Part shown: one piece after another, positions 1 through 10,702 of the stretch | Layout of the letters: each line of letters opens with the position of its first letter | Position numbering within the stretch: position 1 is the first letter of the stretch | Source: Weissella viridescens | GTDB lineage: Bacteria; Bacillota; Bacilli; Lactobacillales; Lactobacillaceae | Reading direction: 5' to 3' | Assembly (NCBI RefSeq): GCF_003862435.1 | Contig: NZ_RHGY01000001.1 | Span: 1-64,000 of the forward strand | Length of the DNA stretch: 64,000 bases | Program-made: the position numbers and the translations under genes | Notes under the pieces: model-generated | The model's database searches: none | What the model was told of the DNA's origin: nothing | The model's input: only the letters and a program-made list of their open reading frames with translations

Positions 1-115
<115 letters not shown>

Positions 116-345
116 TTACTCCATAAATGAAGAAAGGTTTCAAAAGCTTGATATTACTCAATTTTTCTTTTTGTTGTTTAACAGATTGTTAAACGAATTT
201 ACTAGCGAATTGACTTCGCAAATGTTTGCACCAAATAAATTTGGTGACCCTACACATTTGTTTATATCGAAACGATATTCAGTTTTCAATGATCTACTTT
301 TTCGTTAGACAAGAGGTGTTAACCTCTCACGACCCAACTTGATTA

Positions 346-374
346 AGTATACTGTATTCAGTAATCAAAGTCAA
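346..374 (-). promoter_or_regulatory. rRNA operon promoter
   Basis: On the minus strand TTGACT (369-374) and TATACT (346-351) are separated by exactly 17 bp, a near-consensus sigma-A promoter reading into the 16S gene. The roughly 220 bases between the start point and the 16S 5' end (116-339) form the rRNA leader. It contains AT-rich inverted repeats and no ORF. Confidence 0.85.
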
Positions 375-462
375 CACTTTTTTAATTTAAATTATCGTGT
401 AACTCTTATCGCTCAAGTAGAGAACTCAGACTATATTACAGAACCCCAGGGGGTTTGTCAAT

Positions 463-494
463 AAAAAAAACAAACAAATTGAATTGTTTGTTTT
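463..494 (-). terminator. Terminator of the MerR/mvaA operon
   Basis: Minus strand: inverted repeat AAAACAAACAA / TTGTTTGTTTT followed by a run of T, directly after the stop of the 503-1471 gene. It separates this operon from the rRNA promoter. Confidence 0.75.
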
Positions 495-502
495 CGTCGT
501 TT

Positions 503-1471
503 TTAGTCACGTAACGTATAAGGTTGTTTAATCTGATCAAACAACTCTGCCACTGATAATTGATAGAGTTCTTTGAAGAATTCAGCACGTTGACTCTCGT
601 CTTCGGGTGCAGAAAGCACAAAGCTATTTTGTCCATCTTGTTTGGTAACACCAATATAAGCTTTTTGGTTAGTTGTCTCATCCAAAAGGTCAATATGCTT
701 AATATTGAAAATTTGATTAACCGTCAAACGTAGTTGACGTTCTGAAAGGACCGGCGTTAATGTTGCAAACTCCTTGGCATTCAACAATGGTAGATTCATC
801 TTAGCCATTTGTTCATCAAATGTCGTGAAGGCCGCAACAACGGCACGGTGTAATCCAAGCGCATTGACAATTTTTTCAGGTTGCATGGCCTCTAGGATTT
901 TATTTGCGGCGGCCCAGGCAACTGGATATTGGTCCATTAGTTCTGTCTGCTTGGCTTTAATTTGGTTTGGATCAAGCACACTAAACAAAACTTGTGTGTC
1001 CAATAGTAACATAATGCGCAATGCAGCCTGGCTTTGCTCATCATCTGGAGTTTCAGGTGTTAGTTCTGCCTCAACGCCCTTAACATAGGCATCAACAACA
1101 TCATCGGTAATCAAACCATGTTGCTTTTGTTCCTTATAGATGATGGCATGTAAGGCTGGACGATAAAGATAAGTTGACATCACAATCATTTGTTCAGTCA
1201 AATCATCATTATCTGCTACCTTCAATTGGAAGAAGACTTGGGGAAACCCGCCTAATCCAAGCATCATATGTAGCAATTCGTGTGTTGCCGTAAAGTCAGG
1301 GGCCGTTGCATCAGTGACTTGAATGGCTAGACGTTCTCCTAAGACATCCGTTGTTACTTGTTCATGGTTAATGATACCTGATGCTTCTCCATTACCATGT
1401 AAAACAATTGAACCTGGATATAGCTGATTGACTTGATCAAGTAACTTTAATGTATCTGCTGAAAATTGCAT
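503..1471 (-). CDS. Hypothetical protein with HELLHM metallopeptidase-like motif
   Basis: A 322-residue soluble protein without signal peptide or membrane segment. Near residue 64 it has THELLHMMLGLGG, an HExxH zinc-binding signature of the type seen in metallopeptidases; no clear third ligand can be assigned by eye. Lactobacillales proteins of this kind, sometimes labelled IpaB/EvcA family, are found near HMG-CoA reductase genes; I recall this but cannot verify it. It is the last gene of the merR-mvaA-503 operon, with six bases between the mvaA stop and its start region and a GAGGT ribosome site. A terminator follows. The substrate is unknown. Confidence 0.75.
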   Translation of the reverse strand: MQFSADTLKLLDQVNQLYPGSIVLHGNGEASGIINHEQVTTDVLGERLAIQVTDATAPDFTATHELLHMMLGLGGFPQVFFQLKVADNDDLTEQMIVMSTYLYRPALHAIIYKEQKQHGLITDDVVDAYVKGVEAELTPETPDDEQSQAALRIMLLLDTQVLFSVLDPNQIKAKQTELMDQYPVAWAAANKILEAMQPEKIVNALGLHRAVVAAFTTFDEQMAKMNLPLLNAKEFATLTPVLSERQLRLTVNQIFNIKHIDLLDETTNQKAYIGVTKQDGQNSFVLSAPEDESQRAEFFKELYQLSVAELFDQIKQPYTLRD

Positions 1472-1477
1472 AACGTA

Positions 1478-2740
1478 CTACCTCTTCTCTTTTCTGATAT
1501 TTGCCAATAACGCCTGCGCAGAGGCTTGATTAATTTGTTCTGATTTTTCTAGGGCAGCCACCAGCAATGGGACTTCTGCGACCGTTGCTCCTACCTGTAA
1601 CGCCAATGACTTAGCTTGCAGCGCCATATGGCCCGCTTGGATACCGCTTGAAACTAGCGCTCTGAGGGCAGCCAAATTTTGGGCCAAAGCGACACCAGCC
1701 ACGATGGCGCTCAATGTTTGGGCATCTGGATTCCCCATAATTTGTTGGTTTAATTGAACTGCTGGGACAATCCCAATCGATCCACCAACAACTCCTAGCA
1801 TAAGCGGCATTTTAATACTTCCATTCAAAAATTGACCATCATCCGAAACAGTCCATTGTGCCAGCCCCTTATATTGACCTGACTCCGCCGCATACGCATG
1901 CATCCCCGCGTTCACAGCTCGAGTATCATTGCCACTCGCAAGGACTACCGCTTCAACACCGTTCATGATGCCTTTATTTGCTGTAACAGCTCGATATGGG
2001 GTGAGTTGCTCCATATAACTCGCTTGCGCAACGCGTTGCGCAACATCTGCTCCAGCCATACCTTGCTTTGTTTTCAAAGCTGCTACTGGAATCGCAACAT
2101 TTGCTTCAATGAGCGCTTCTGTTGCGTAATTCGACAAGATACCCATTAATATTTCAAAGCCAACTGAGCGTAAATCTTGTGCCACGGCTTCAGCCATGGT
2201 ATTCACTACATTGGCCCCCATCGCTTCACAAGGATCAACTAGAACATCAACGGCAACTGTTTTTTCATCTAGAGGCTCAATCACAATATCCTTGGCACCA
2301 CCACCACGCGCTTCCATGCTAGGATGTGCGTGATTGGCTACAGCTAATAATTGAGCTGTATGCTTTTGCACATAATGTTGGAATGCCCCAGTATCATCAA
2401 GGTTGATGGCAATGACTTGGCCGCGAATTAGGCGTTGCTTAAAGGCAGCGTGTACACCATCCCCTTGATTCAACATCCGGGCACCATTATTGGCTGCAGC
2501 AATGACACTAGGTTCTTCGGTTGCCATTGGCACAGACTTGTGTTCTCCATTAATTTCAATATCAGTTAGCAAACCCATTGGTACGCCAAAATTATACAGA
2601 TAATTTTCGACCTGTTGATCACCAACTGCACTGTAATTTTCAGCCATCAGCTTAGCTTGCGTTGCATCAATCACATGGTTCTCAACTAAATATTGAATAC
2701 GGTCTTGCCAATCTAATTTATAGTAACCTGACCATTTCAT
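1478..2740 (-). CDS. mvaA: Class II hydroxymethylglutaryl-CoA reductase
   Basis: Reduces HMG-CoA to mevalonate in the cytosol, the committed step of the mevalonate route to isoprenoids used by lactic acid bacteria. The 420-residue length fits class II enzymes. Visible family motifs are EAMGANVVNT (normally DAMGAN, so Asp is Glu here), ASGNDTRAVNAGMHAYA for the cofactor/substrate region, and MPLMLGVVGGSIG near the C-terminus. The start codon follows the stop of the MerR gene without a gap, so the two are probably translationally coupled. Identification is secure; the Asp-to-Glu change is worth noting but conservative. Confidence 0.94.
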   Translation of the reverse strand: MKWSGYYKLDWQDRIQYLVENHVIDATQAKLMAENYSAVGDQQVENYLYNFGVPMGLLTDIEINGEHKSVPMATEEPSVIAAANNGARMLNQGDGVHAAFKQRLIRGQVIAINLDDTGAFQHYVQKHTAQLLAVANHAHPSMEARGGGAKDIVIEPLDEKTVAVDVLVDPCEAMGANVVNTMAEAVAQDLRSVGFEILMGILSNYATEALIEANVAIPVAALKTKQGMAGADVAQRVAQASYMEQLTPYRAVTANKGIMNGVEAVVLASGNDTRAVNAGMHAYAAESGQYKGLAQWTVSDDGQFLNGSIKMPLMLGVVGGSIGIVPAVQLNQQIMGNPDAQTLSAIVAGVALAQNLAALRALVSSGIQAGHMALQAKSLALQVGATVAEVPLLVAALEKSEQINQASAQALLANIRKEKR

Positions 2741-3193
2741 TTATTCACCCTCTGCTCGTACATGATAATGAACCTTTTCATCTTCATCAATTGACGCCCA
2801 CAAACGCGTCTGCGCTTCTTCATCAAAAGTTCCTAGATCCACCATAATTTCACCATCGACTTCTTCAATTCCCCGAACAGCATGTCCAATAATCGTATGA
2901 ATCTTTTTGAACATTTCCAAAATTTCATCGGTCTTAGCCACGGCTGCTTTTAGTGTATAGCCTTCATCCAAAAAATATTTAATTGATTGGACTTTATGAA
3001 AAGCTTCATAGTTATAGACACGCGCATCTTGATCCCCCTCCCGTGGTAAGGGTCGGATAATCGCTTTGCTTTCCCAATAACGTAACTGCCGAGTTGAAAC
3101 ACCTGTCATTTTTGATAGCTCCCCGATTCTAAACTTAAAGAGGTCGGGTTTAAATATGCTTTCAATCACTTCTCTTTTATCTAAATATGCCAT
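2741..3193 (-). CDS. MerR-family transcriptional regulator
   Basis: A 150-residue protein. Residues 20-90 form a MerR winged helix: FRIGELSKMTGVSTRQLRYWESK, then RVYNYEAFHKVQSIKYFLDEGYTL. A short coiled segment follows and an acidic C-terminal tail, with no cysteines for metal binding. It is first in an operon with mvaA and the HELLHM protein, so it may autoregulate the operon and tie mevalonate synthesis to an unknown signal. Its stop codon abuts the mvaA start. The binding site is not obvious upstream. Confidence 0.88.
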   Translation of the reverse strand: MAYLDKREVIESIFKPDLFKFRIGELSKMTGVSTRQLRYWESKAIIRPLPREGDQDARVYNYEAFHKVQSIKYFLDEGYTLKAAVAKTDEILEMFKKIHTIIGHAVRGIEEVDGEIMVDLGTFDEEAQTRLWASIDEDEKVHYHVRAEGE

Positions 3194-3281
3194 TGATTCA
3201 CACCCGTTGTTTCAAATAATTTTACTTACCAAGATTGTTAACCTATTTAACAGGCATGTTCAATTTTACTAAATTCCCATT

Positions 3282-3317
3282 AAAAAAGCCAACCGACACA
3301 TGGTCAGCTGGCTTTTT
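3282..3317 (-). terminator. Terminator of ltaS
   Basis: AAAAAGCCAGCTGACC and GGTTGGCTTTTTT on the minus strand form a hairpin ending in T, immediately after ltaS. The A-rich 5' side suggests it can also work weakly in the other direction. Confidence 0.85.
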
Positions 3318-3326
3318 ACTTCACCC

Positions 3327-5501
3327 TTATGGATTAGGCTTATCGTTTCCACCATCAGTGGTATCCCCTTGATCAGGGTTTACTTGCTGAATTCGGGAAG
3401 TATTTGATTTAGGCTCATCCTTTTCAGGTGCGTCCGTCTTATACAATGGCTGCGTTGATTTATTCCCGTTAATTGTATACAAGTCACGTGAACTTGATTT
3501 ACGTTGTTTCTCGAGATTCTTCAACTTCTCCAAGCCGTTCGAATAATTGTATTCCTTCGCATCAACTGGCTTAAAGCCCTTTGGTGTGTAGAAACGCAAC
3601 AAATCCTTTTGATTGATAGCATCCGATACACGCAGTTGTTCATGCGCAGCATCTGTTGCCTTCTTTTCTTGTTCCAACTGTTTCTTAGTTGGATTATCAA
3701 TCGGCTTATCAGTCTTATTATCATACATAACTGAATTAATATAGCTATACTGTGGCGTAATAACATCCCCATCACGCATAGCAACAATTTGTTGACGCTT
3801 ATTACTCAACAAATCTTGTCCCAATTCAACGTATTTCTTGGTATCCGTCACACCTAACAAATGCAACAATGTTGGCATCACATCAATCTCACCACCATAC
3901 GTATGGTCGATGAAGCCACCTTGGTAACCAGGAATATGAATCATAAATGGCACACGTTGCAATTGTGCATTGTCATTGGCGTTCCAATCATCAGGATTCT
4001 TCCCTAAAATCGGCGCTAATGCCTTATTTTCAGAATTAGAAATACCATAATGATCACCGTACATCACAATAATTGAATTGTCGTACAAACCAGAACTCTT
4101 CAAATAATCAAAGAATTCATGAATCGACTGATCCATGTAATGGTTCGTTTCAAAGTAACCATCAACGACCTTTGAACCACTATCTGTTGTTTGGAAGTTA
4201 GGATCCTTGTCCTCACTATCTAAACTATACGGGAAGTGATTCGTTACTGTGATGTACTTCGCGTAGAACGGCTGTTGGAGACGCTCTAGGTATGGAATTG
4301 AATCATAGAATAAGAGCTTATCTTTCAATCCGTAACCTGTGGCTTTGTCTCCAGACGTATCATAGTAACTGGCATCAAAGAAGTACTGGTACCCCATGTT
4401 TTTGTACACGTTATTTCGGTTCCAGAAACTGGCAGTGTTCCCATGGAAAACGGCTGAAGAATAACCTTGCGTTTGCTTCAAGATACTTGGCATCGCTTGG
4501 AAAGTATGATCACTTCCTTGCGTGGCAAATAATGAACCTTGTGGCAAACCGAATGTTGACGTCTCCAACATATTTTCCGCATCGGACGTTTTCCCTTGTC
4601 CAACTTGATTGAAGAAATTATCAAATCCAATGGTACTCTTTGAATGATAAATACTATTCAAGAATGGGGTTACTTCTTGCCCATTAACTTTTAAATCAAG
4701 CGAGAACTGCTGAGTTGATTCAAGATGAATCACAAAAACATTACGTCCTTTTGCAATTCCAGCATACTTCGCATTCGCAGGCACATTATGGTTACGAATG
4801 TACTTCTGCACTTTTTCAATATCTGATTTCTTAGCGCTACTCTTCAATTCTGAAACTTTTTGGGCGCGCACGGCATCTGAAAAAGTATAACTATCTAATC
4901 CCAAATAACGCACCATCATTTTGCTATCAAACTGACGGGTAATTAATTGAGGACGATCCATTTCACTTAACATCAACACGAGCATTGAGCCTAGAATAGC
5001 AAAACTTGTGATACTAAACGCTTTGAACTTGGCTACTGCTGGTGCATTTAATCTAATTTTCCTAAAGATAACAAGGACTAGCAGCACGACCAAATCGAGC
5101 CAAAAGAAAATATCATGGACATTACTTAAGGCAAATCCGGACGCACCCAGGCCTTGGTTAACCTTGTCGTACCCCAACATAACTGAGACCGACATAAAGT
5201 CAGAAAATTCACGATAATAAATAACGTTTAACTGAATTAACGCGATATTTGCAATATATATAATTAATGAAATCGGATAAAATAGTTTAGGTGATTTAAA
5301 ATATAAAGCAAAACTTAGTAATAATAGTGCAATTGGTATTGGATTCACTAAGAGGGTTATCCATTGAACCGGGGTAGCACCCTGATACAATTTGAAATCC
5401 ATAATATTGGCCATCTGTGTTTTAGCCCAGAGTAATGCGACTAAAATCATAATAAAGCCAACTCGTGATTTAAACCAATCAGAAAGACGACTCTGCTTCA
5501 T
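3327..5501 (-). CDS. ltaS: Lipoteichoic acid synthase LtaS
   Basis: Polymerises glycerol-phosphate from phosphatidylglycerol onto the glycolipid anchor on the outer membrane face. The 724-residue protein has about five N-terminal membrane helices (residues 15-190) and an extracellular sulfatase-fold domain. Signatures are FVIHLESTQQF (metal site Glu), QVGQGKTSDAE (catalytic Thr), YGDHYGIS (Asp-His metal ligands) and RVPFMIHIPG. After about residue 650 there is a charged, low-complexity tail rich in Lys, Ser and Asp, longer than in the shortest family members. It is monocistronic, with a terminator downstream. Confidence 0.95.
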   Translation of the reverse strand: MKQSRLSDWFKSRVGFIMILVALLWAKTQMANIMDFKLYQGATPVQWITLLVNPIPIALLLLSFALYFKSPKLFYPISLIIYIANIALIQLNVIYYREFSDFMSVSVMLGYDKVNQGLGASGFALSNVHDIFFWLDLVVLLVLVIFRKIRLNAPAVAKFKAFSITSFAILGSMLVLMLSEMDRPQLITRQFDSKMMVRYLGLDSYTFSDAVRAQKVSELKSSAKKSDIEKVQKYIRNHNVPANAKYAGIAKGRNVFVIHLESTQQFSLDLKVNGQEVTPFLNSIYHSKSTIGFDNFFNQVGQGKTSDAENMLETSTFGLPQGSLFATQGSDHTFQAMPSILKQTQGYSSAVFHGNTASFWNRNNVYKNMGYQYFFDASYYDTSGDKATGYGLKDKLLFYDSIPYLERLQQPFYAKYITVTNHFPYSLDSEDKDPNFQTTDSGSKVVDGYFETNHYMDQSIHEFFDYLKSSGLYDNSIIVMYGDHYGISNSENKALAPILGKNPDDWNANDNAQLQRVPFMIHIPGYQGGFIDHTYGGEIDVMPTLLHLLGVTDTKKYVELGQDLLSNKRQQIVAMRDGDVITPQYSYINSVMYDNKTDKPIDNPTKKQLEQEKKATDAAHEQLRVSDAINQKDLLRFYTPKGFKPVDAKEYNYSNGLEKLKNLEKQRKSSSRDLYTINGNKSTQPLYKTDAPEKDEPKSNTSRIQQVNPDQGDTTDGGNDKPNP

Positions 5502-5632
5502 AGATTATTGGTTCCTTTGTAATTTTTTAACTATTCTCCATTATACGATAAATTCGGACCGTTGTGTCCATCGTTATAACCTATAAATTGTATTAAAAGT
5601 AATTTAAACTAGCCATAAGGAGTGTGTTAAAC

Positions 5633-6076
5633 ATGTCCAATCGTTTTAATATCCTTTGCAGACGTGGTTTTTCGGACGTTCAAATTGATGCCTTTAACAT
5701 CCGTCAAACTGTTTTTGTAACAGAACAAAATATTGATGCTTCAGATGAATTTGACTCATTTGACGAATCGGCGTTACATCTTGTCGGTTATTTAGACGCC
5801 ATTCCGGTTACAACCGTCCGCTTAGTGGTAACTGATTATGTCGTTAACATCCAAAGAGTCGCGACCTTGGCGTCATATCGTGGGCAACATTTTGCGACGC
5901 AATTATTGCAGTATGTTCTATCAGCCTTCGACCAACAAGACGACATCAGACAATTCGAGTTAGATGCACAATGCTCAGCTCAATCATTTTATGAAAAGCT
6001 CGGGTTTACCCCAGTCGGTCATCCGTTTGAAGAAGTCGGCATCCCCCATATCCATATGTTGAAACTAAAACAATAA
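5633..6076 (+). CDS. GNAT-family N-acetyltransferase
   Basis: A 147-residue GNAT protein. RVATLASYRGQHFATQLLQYVL is the acetyl-CoA pyrophosphate loop (Q/RxxGxG/A type), and QSFYEKLGFTPVG is the C-terminal strand-helix motif. It resembles the ElaA/YjcF type, but the substrate cannot be read from sequence. I chose the ATG at 5633 because AAGGAG (5617-5622) sits 10 bases before it; an upstream GTG at 5624 is too close to that site. It converges on gyrA across a shared terminator. Confidence 0.85.
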   Translation: MSNRFNILCRRGFSDVQIDAFNIRQTVFVTEQNIDASDEFDSFDESALHLVGYLDAIPVTTVRLVVTDYVVNIQRVATLASYRGQHFATQLLQYVLSAFDQQDDIRQFELDAQCSAQSFYEKLGFTPVGHPFEEVGIPHIHMLKLKQ

Positions 6077-6118
6077 AAAAAGCTTATCCAGTCAATTGAA
6101 CTGAATAAGCTTTTTTAT
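6073..6118. terminator. Bidirectional terminator between GNAT gene and gyrA
   Basis: AAAAAAGCTTATCCAGT / ACTGAATAAGCTTTTTT forms a long stem with A-runs on one side and T-runs on the other, placed between convergent genes. Confidence 0.9.
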
Positions 6119-6119
6119 T

Positions 6120-8693
6120 TTATTCTAAATCATCTTCAGCGCGATCAAGCAATGCTTCTACTTGTTCCGCTTGTGAGTTAACAGCTTCAGCTGGTGCATC
6201 AGTGACTTCAACTGCAACTGCTTCGACATCTCCATCGACATCGGCTTCTGCATCAGGTTCTGGATCAACTGTTGTAAACGTTGCAACCTTTGAATCACCA
6301 TCTAAACGAATCAAACGCACACCTTGCGTTGCTCGGCCAGTTTCAGAAACAGCATCAACACTGAATCGAATCATGACTCCCATGTTAGTTGTCAACATGA
6401 TGTCTTCATCATTATCAACAACTGCGATTCCAGCAACTGGTCCGTTCTTCTCAGTGATTTGGGCTGTTTTGATTCCCTTACCACCACGACCCTTAATTGG
6501 GTATTCGCTGACTGGTGTCTTCTTACCGTAACCATTTTCCGTAATGACCAAAACGTACTTATCATCTTCAAGTGCTTGGGCACCGATAACGTAGTCATCA
6601 TCACGCAAATTGATTCCACGGACTCCAGCAGCAGTTCGTCCCATTGAACGGACTGCGGTTGAATTAAATGACACGGCGTAACCATTATGCGTACCAATGA
6701 GAATGTTACTCTCACCATTGGCAACCAAGACATTAATTAATTCATCTTCATCACGCAAATTAATGGCACGCAATCCGCTCGTGCGGATATTTCCGAAATC
6801 AGAAACCGGTGTGCGCTTTACAACACCGTGACGGGTTGTAAAGAAGAGATAATCTTCACTTTCAGATGCATCTCCTTGCACACTAATCACCGTTTGGATT
6901 GATTCATCTGAATCAAGACCCAAAAGGTTCACGACTGGAATTCCCTTAGCTGTTCGGCTATATTCAGGAACTTCATAACCCTTCAAGCGGTAAACACGAC
7001 CTGTGTTCGTAAAGAAAAGCAAAGTATCGTGGGTAGATGATGAAACCATTTGATCAATAAAGTCATCATCGTGCACGCCCATACCTTGGACACCACGACC
7101 ACCACGGTTTTGTGAACGGAATTCACTTTGTGCCATACGCTTGATGTAACCACCACGCGTTAGTGACACGATGACGTCTTCTTCTTCAATCAAATCTTCA
7201 TCTTCGATTGATGTGACATCACCAACTTGCAATTCGGTACGACGTTCGTCACCGAACTTATCTTGAATTTCCAATAATTCTTGATAAATAATCGCATCAA
7301 TACGTTCAGGTTTTGCCAAAATATCCTTAAAGTCCGCAATTTTTGCGACCAATTCTTGATATTCATCCTCAACCTTGTCGCGTTCCAAACCAGTCAAACG
7401 AACCAAACGCATATCCAAAATTGCTTGGGCTTGCTTATCTGACAAGGCATAATCTGCCATCAATTGTGTTTTCGCAATTTCAGCAGTTTTTGAACCACGA
7501 ATAATCGTAATGATGGCATCGATATGATCCAAAGCAATTCGTAATCCCTCAAGAATGTGGGCACGTGCTTCAGCCTTCTTCAAATCAAATTCAGTACGAC
7601 GGCGAATCACTTCTTGTTGATGTTCAAGATAGGCAACCAAAATCTCTTTTAGACCAAAGAGCTTTGGCGCACCGTTCTGAACAGCCAACATGTTGAAACT
7701 AAAGTTTGTTTGCAACAACGTTTGCTTGTACAAGTTGTTCAAAACAACTGAAGCAGATACGTCACGGCGCACATCGATTGCAATTCGATAACCTTCCTTG
7801 TCGGATTCATCGTTAACACCGGTGATTCCTTCAATTCGCTTATCACGACCTAAGTCGGCGATACGTTCGATCAAACGCGCCTTGTTAACCATAAATGGCA
7901 ACTCAGTGACGATGATCCGTTCGTGCCCGGACTTGTCGGTTTCAATATCGACTTTAGCACGCACCGTAATGTGACCTTTTCCAGTCTCATAAGCTTTACG
8001 AATTCCAGCCTTTCCCATAACGATTCCACCTGTTGGGAAATCGGGTCCGGGAACTGCTTCCATCAATTCAGCGGTTGTGACATCAGGGTTATCCATCAAC
8101 ATATGGATGGCTGAAATCACTTCCCCCAAATTATGCGGTGGAATATTGGTTGCCATTCCAACCGCAATTCCATTCGTTCCATTAACCAATAAGTTTGGGA
8201 AACGAGCTGGCAAAACTTCAGGTTCATGATCAGTTCCATCATAGTTATCGATGAAATTAACTGTATCTTTGTTGATATCACGCAACATTTCAACTGAGAT
8301 TTTACTCAAACGCGCTTCAGTATAACGCATCGCGGCAGCTGAATCGCCGTCAATTGAACCAAAGTTTCCATGACCATCAACCAACATGTAACGATAACTA
8401 AAGTCTTGCGCCATACGAACCATTGATTCGTAAATCGCTGAATCCCCGTGGGGGTGATACTTACCCATGACGTCCCCAACTATACGGGCTGACTTTTTGT
8501 GTGGCTTATCTGGTGTCACACCTAATTCGTTCATGCCAAATAAGATTCGACGATGCACGGGTTTCAGTCCATCACGGACGTCTGGTAATGCTCGCGCCAC
8601 GATAACTGACATTGCATAGTCCAAAAAGGACGTCTGCATCTGTTCGCCAACATTGGCATTGGTTATCCGACTATCATATTGTTCTTCAGACAT
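6120..8693 (-). CDS. gyrA: DNA gyrase subunit A
   Basis: Breakage-reunion subunit of gyrase, which introduces negative supercoils with GyrB. The 857-residue length is normal. The N-terminal winged-helix region has [19 protein letters not shown], the quinolone-resistance region ([12 protein letters not shown]) carries the usual Ser and Glu positions in wild-type form (GDSAIYE), and the active Tyr lies in [10 protein letters not shown]. Six beta-propeller blades follow with the GyrA-box ([11 protein letters not shown]). The C-terminal tail is acidic (Asp/Glu/Ala-rich). It follows gyrB by 46 bases and ends at the bidirectional terminator. Confidence 0.98.
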   Translation of the reverse strand: MSEEQYDSRITNANVGEQMQTSFLDYAMSVIVARALPDVRDGLKPVHRRILFGMNELGVTPDKPHKKSARIVGDVMGKYHPHGDSAIYESMVRMAQDFSYRYMLVDGHGNFGSIDGDSAAAMRYTEARLSKISVEMLRDINKDTVNFIDNYDGTDHEPEVLPARFPNLLVNGTNGIAVGMATNIPPHNLGEVISAIHMLMDNPDVTTAELMEAVPGPDFPTGGIVMGKAGIRKAYETGKGHITVRAKVDIETDKSGHERIIVTELPFMVNKARLIERIADLGRDKRIEGITGVNDESDKEGYRIAIDVRRDVSASVVLNNLYKQTLLQTNFSFNMLAVQNGAPKLFGLKEILVAYLEHQQEVIRRRTEFDLKKAEARAHILEGLRIALDHIDAIITIIRGSKTAEIAKTQLMADYALSDKQAQAILDMRLVRLTGLERDKVEDEYQELVAKIADFKDILAKPERIDAIIYQELLEIQDKFGDERRTELQVGDVTSIEDEDLIEEEDVIVSLTRGGYIKRMAQSEFRSQNRGGRGVQGMGVHDDDFIDQMVSSSTHDTLLFFTNTGRVYRLKGYEVPEYSRTAKGIPVVNLLGLDSDESIQTVISVQGDASESEDYLFFTTRHGVVKRTPVSDFGNIRTSGLRAINLRDEDELINVLVANGESNILIGTHNGYAVSFNSTAVRSMGRTAAGVRGINLRDDDYVIGAQALEDDKYVLVITENGYGKKTPVSEYPIKGRGGKGIKTAQITEKNGPVAGIAVVDNDEDIMLTTNMGVMIRFSVDAVSETGRATQGVRLIRLDGDSKVATFTTVDPEPDAEADVDGDVEAVAVEVTDAPAEAVNSQAEQVEALLDRAEDDLE

Positions 8694-8739
8694 TCTTGAC
8701 CCTTTCTATATCTTTTGAAAATACGTCGAGACGGACGTA

Positions 8740-10683
8740 TTAAATATCTAATTCGGCGTATTGCGCATTTTCTTCAATGAATTCACGACGTGGTTCAACC
8801 TTGTCACCCATTAACATTGAGAAGATACGATCGGCTTCAACACCATCATCTAATTGCACACGCAATAAGCGACGATTTTCAGGATCCATCGTTGTTTCCC
8901 AAAGTTGACTGGCATCCATTTCACCAAGTCCCTTATATCGTTGAATTGCTGGCTTAGGCGAAGCATTTAGCGTCGGCAACAAACGATTAAGTTCTTCTTC
9001 TGAATCCAAATACTGCACAAACTTACCTTGGCGTACTTGGTAGAGAGGTGGTTGCGCAATATAAACATATCCCTTTTCAAGGAGTGGACGCATATAACGA
9101 TAAATCAGCGTTAACAACAATGTTCGAATGTGCGCACCGTCGACATCGGCATCAGTCATGATAATTAACTTGTGGTACTTGGCCTTAGAAACGTCAAATT
9201 CATCTCCAAAACCTGTTCCCATCGCAGTAAAGAGTGAACGGATTTCTTCGTTACCCAAAATCTTATCAATGCTTGCCTTTTCAACGTTCAAAATTTTTCC
9301 TCTAATTGGCAAAATCGCTTGCGTCAAACGTTCACGTCCCTGCTTAGCTGAACCACCGGCTGAGTCTCCCTCAACAATAAATAATTCAGAAATTTCAGGG
9401 TCTTTTGATGTATTGTCAGCTAATTTACCTGGCAAGTTTGAAATTTCAAGACCACTCTTCTTACGCGTTGCTTCACGCGCACGCTTAGCAGCCTTACGTG
9501 CCTTGTTGGCCAAGAGACCTTTTTCAACAATTTCGCGAGCTGTTGCTGGGTTTTCCAACATAAAGCGTGAAAATGTTTCAGAGAACATCCGATCAACGGC
9601 TGTTCGTGCATCAGAATTCCCAAGCTTTGTCTTGGTTTGCCCTTCAAACTGTGGATCTGGGTGCTTAACAGAAACAATTGCTGTTAGCCCTTCACGAACA
9701 TCTTCCCCAGAAAGTGACTCATCCCCATCCTTTAACAAGCCGTTCTTACGTGCGTAATCATTAATGACACGCGTTAAAGCAGACTTGAATCCAGTCTCGT
9801 GAGTTCCACCTTCATAAGTGTGGATGTTATTGGCGAATGACATCATATTTGTGTGGAAGTCATCAGTATATTGAAGTGACACTTCAACTGCAATCCCATT
9901 TTCAGTTCCTTCAACATAGACAGGATCTGCAAACAAAACATCTTTGTTGACGTCAAGGTATTCAACATACTCTTTGATTCCACCTTCATAGTGGAATGAT
10001 TCAGTTACTGGTTCTTCAGGACGGTTATCGGTAATCGAAATACGTAGTCCCTTATTTAAGAAAGCCAATTCACGAACACGATTTGTCAAAGTCTTGATAT
10101 CAAATTCCGTTGTTTCCTGGAAAATATCAGGATCTGGCGTGAAATGTACAATTGTTCCACGTGAAACAGCAAGTCCATCTGGTCTCACTTCGTGAATTGT
10201 ATCCTTCACATGTCCACGTTCAAAGTCCATAGCATAGGCTTTATCATCACGGACGACGATTACATCTAATTCAGTTGATAACGCGTTAACAACTGAGGCA
10301 CCCACACCGTGAAGTCCTCCAGAAACCTTATAACCGCCGCCGCCGAACTTTCCTCCGGCGTGAAGCACCGTAAAGACTGTTTCAAGTGCAGATTTACCTG
10401 TCTTAGCTTGAACGTCAATTGGAATACCACGACCATTGTCAGTTACGGTAATTGAATTATCTTTTTCAACTGTCACAGTAATGTGATCCGCAAAGCCAGC
10501 CAAGGCCTCATCGATTCCATTGTCGACAATTTCCCACACTAAATGATGTAGACCTTGACTCGTTGTTGTTCCGATATACATTCCTGGACGCTTACGCACC
10601 GCCTCAAGTCCTTCAAGGACTTGAATCTGGCTGGCATCATAATCATCCGCTTGTGTATGCATTTGTGTATCTTCTTCAGCCAT
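8740..10683 (-). CDS. gyrB: DNA gyrase subunit B
   Basis: ATPase subunit of gyrase, 647 residues. GHKL ATPase motifs are visible ([44 protein letters not shown]), and the TOPRIM domain has [24 protein letters not shown] and [17 protein letters not shown], ending with QRYKGLGEM. It sits between recF and gyrA in the canonical origin cluster. A perfect parS-like 16-mer (10153-10168) is embedded in its coding sequence. Confidence 0.98.
   Translation of the reverse strand: MAEEDTQMHTQADDYDASQIQVLEGLEAVRKRPGMYIGTTTSQGLHHLVWEIVDNGIDEALAGFADHITVTVEKDNSITVTDNGRGIPIDVQAKTGKSALETVFTVLHAGGKFGGGGYKVSGGLHGVGASVVNALSTELDVIVVRDDKAYAMDFERGHVKDTIHEVRPDGLAVSRGTIVHFTPDPDIFQETTEFDIKTLTNRVRELAFLNKGLRISITDNRPEEPVTESFHYEGGIKEYVEYLDVNKDVLFADPVYVEGTENGIAVEVSLQYTDDFHTNMMSFANNIHTYEGGTHETGFKSALTRVINDYARKNGLLKDGDESLSGEDVREGLTAIVSVKHPDPQFEGQTKTKLGNSDARTAVDRMFSETFSRFMLENPATAREIVEKGLLANKARKAAKRAREATRKKSGLEISNLPGKLADNTSKDPEISELFIVEGDSAGGSAKQGRERLTQAILPIRGKILNVEKASIDKILGNEEIRSLFTAMGTGFGDEFDVSKAKYHKLIIMTDADVDGAHIRTLLLTLIYRYMRPLLEKGYVYIAQPPLYQVRQGKFVQYLDSEEELNRLLPTLNASPKPAIQRYKGLGEMDASQLWETTMDPENRRLLRVQLDDGVEADRIFSMLMGDKVEPRREFIEENAQYAELDI
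10153..10168 (+). other. parS-like ParB binding site inside gyrB
   Basis: TGTTCCACGTGAAACA matches the Bacillus-type parS consensus TGTTNCACGTGAAACA at every position. Location about 4-5 kb from oriC fits ParB-directed origin segregation. No parA or parB gene lies in this window. Confidence 0.8.
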
Positions 10684-10702
10684 TATTTTCCCCTTCTAAC
10701 AT

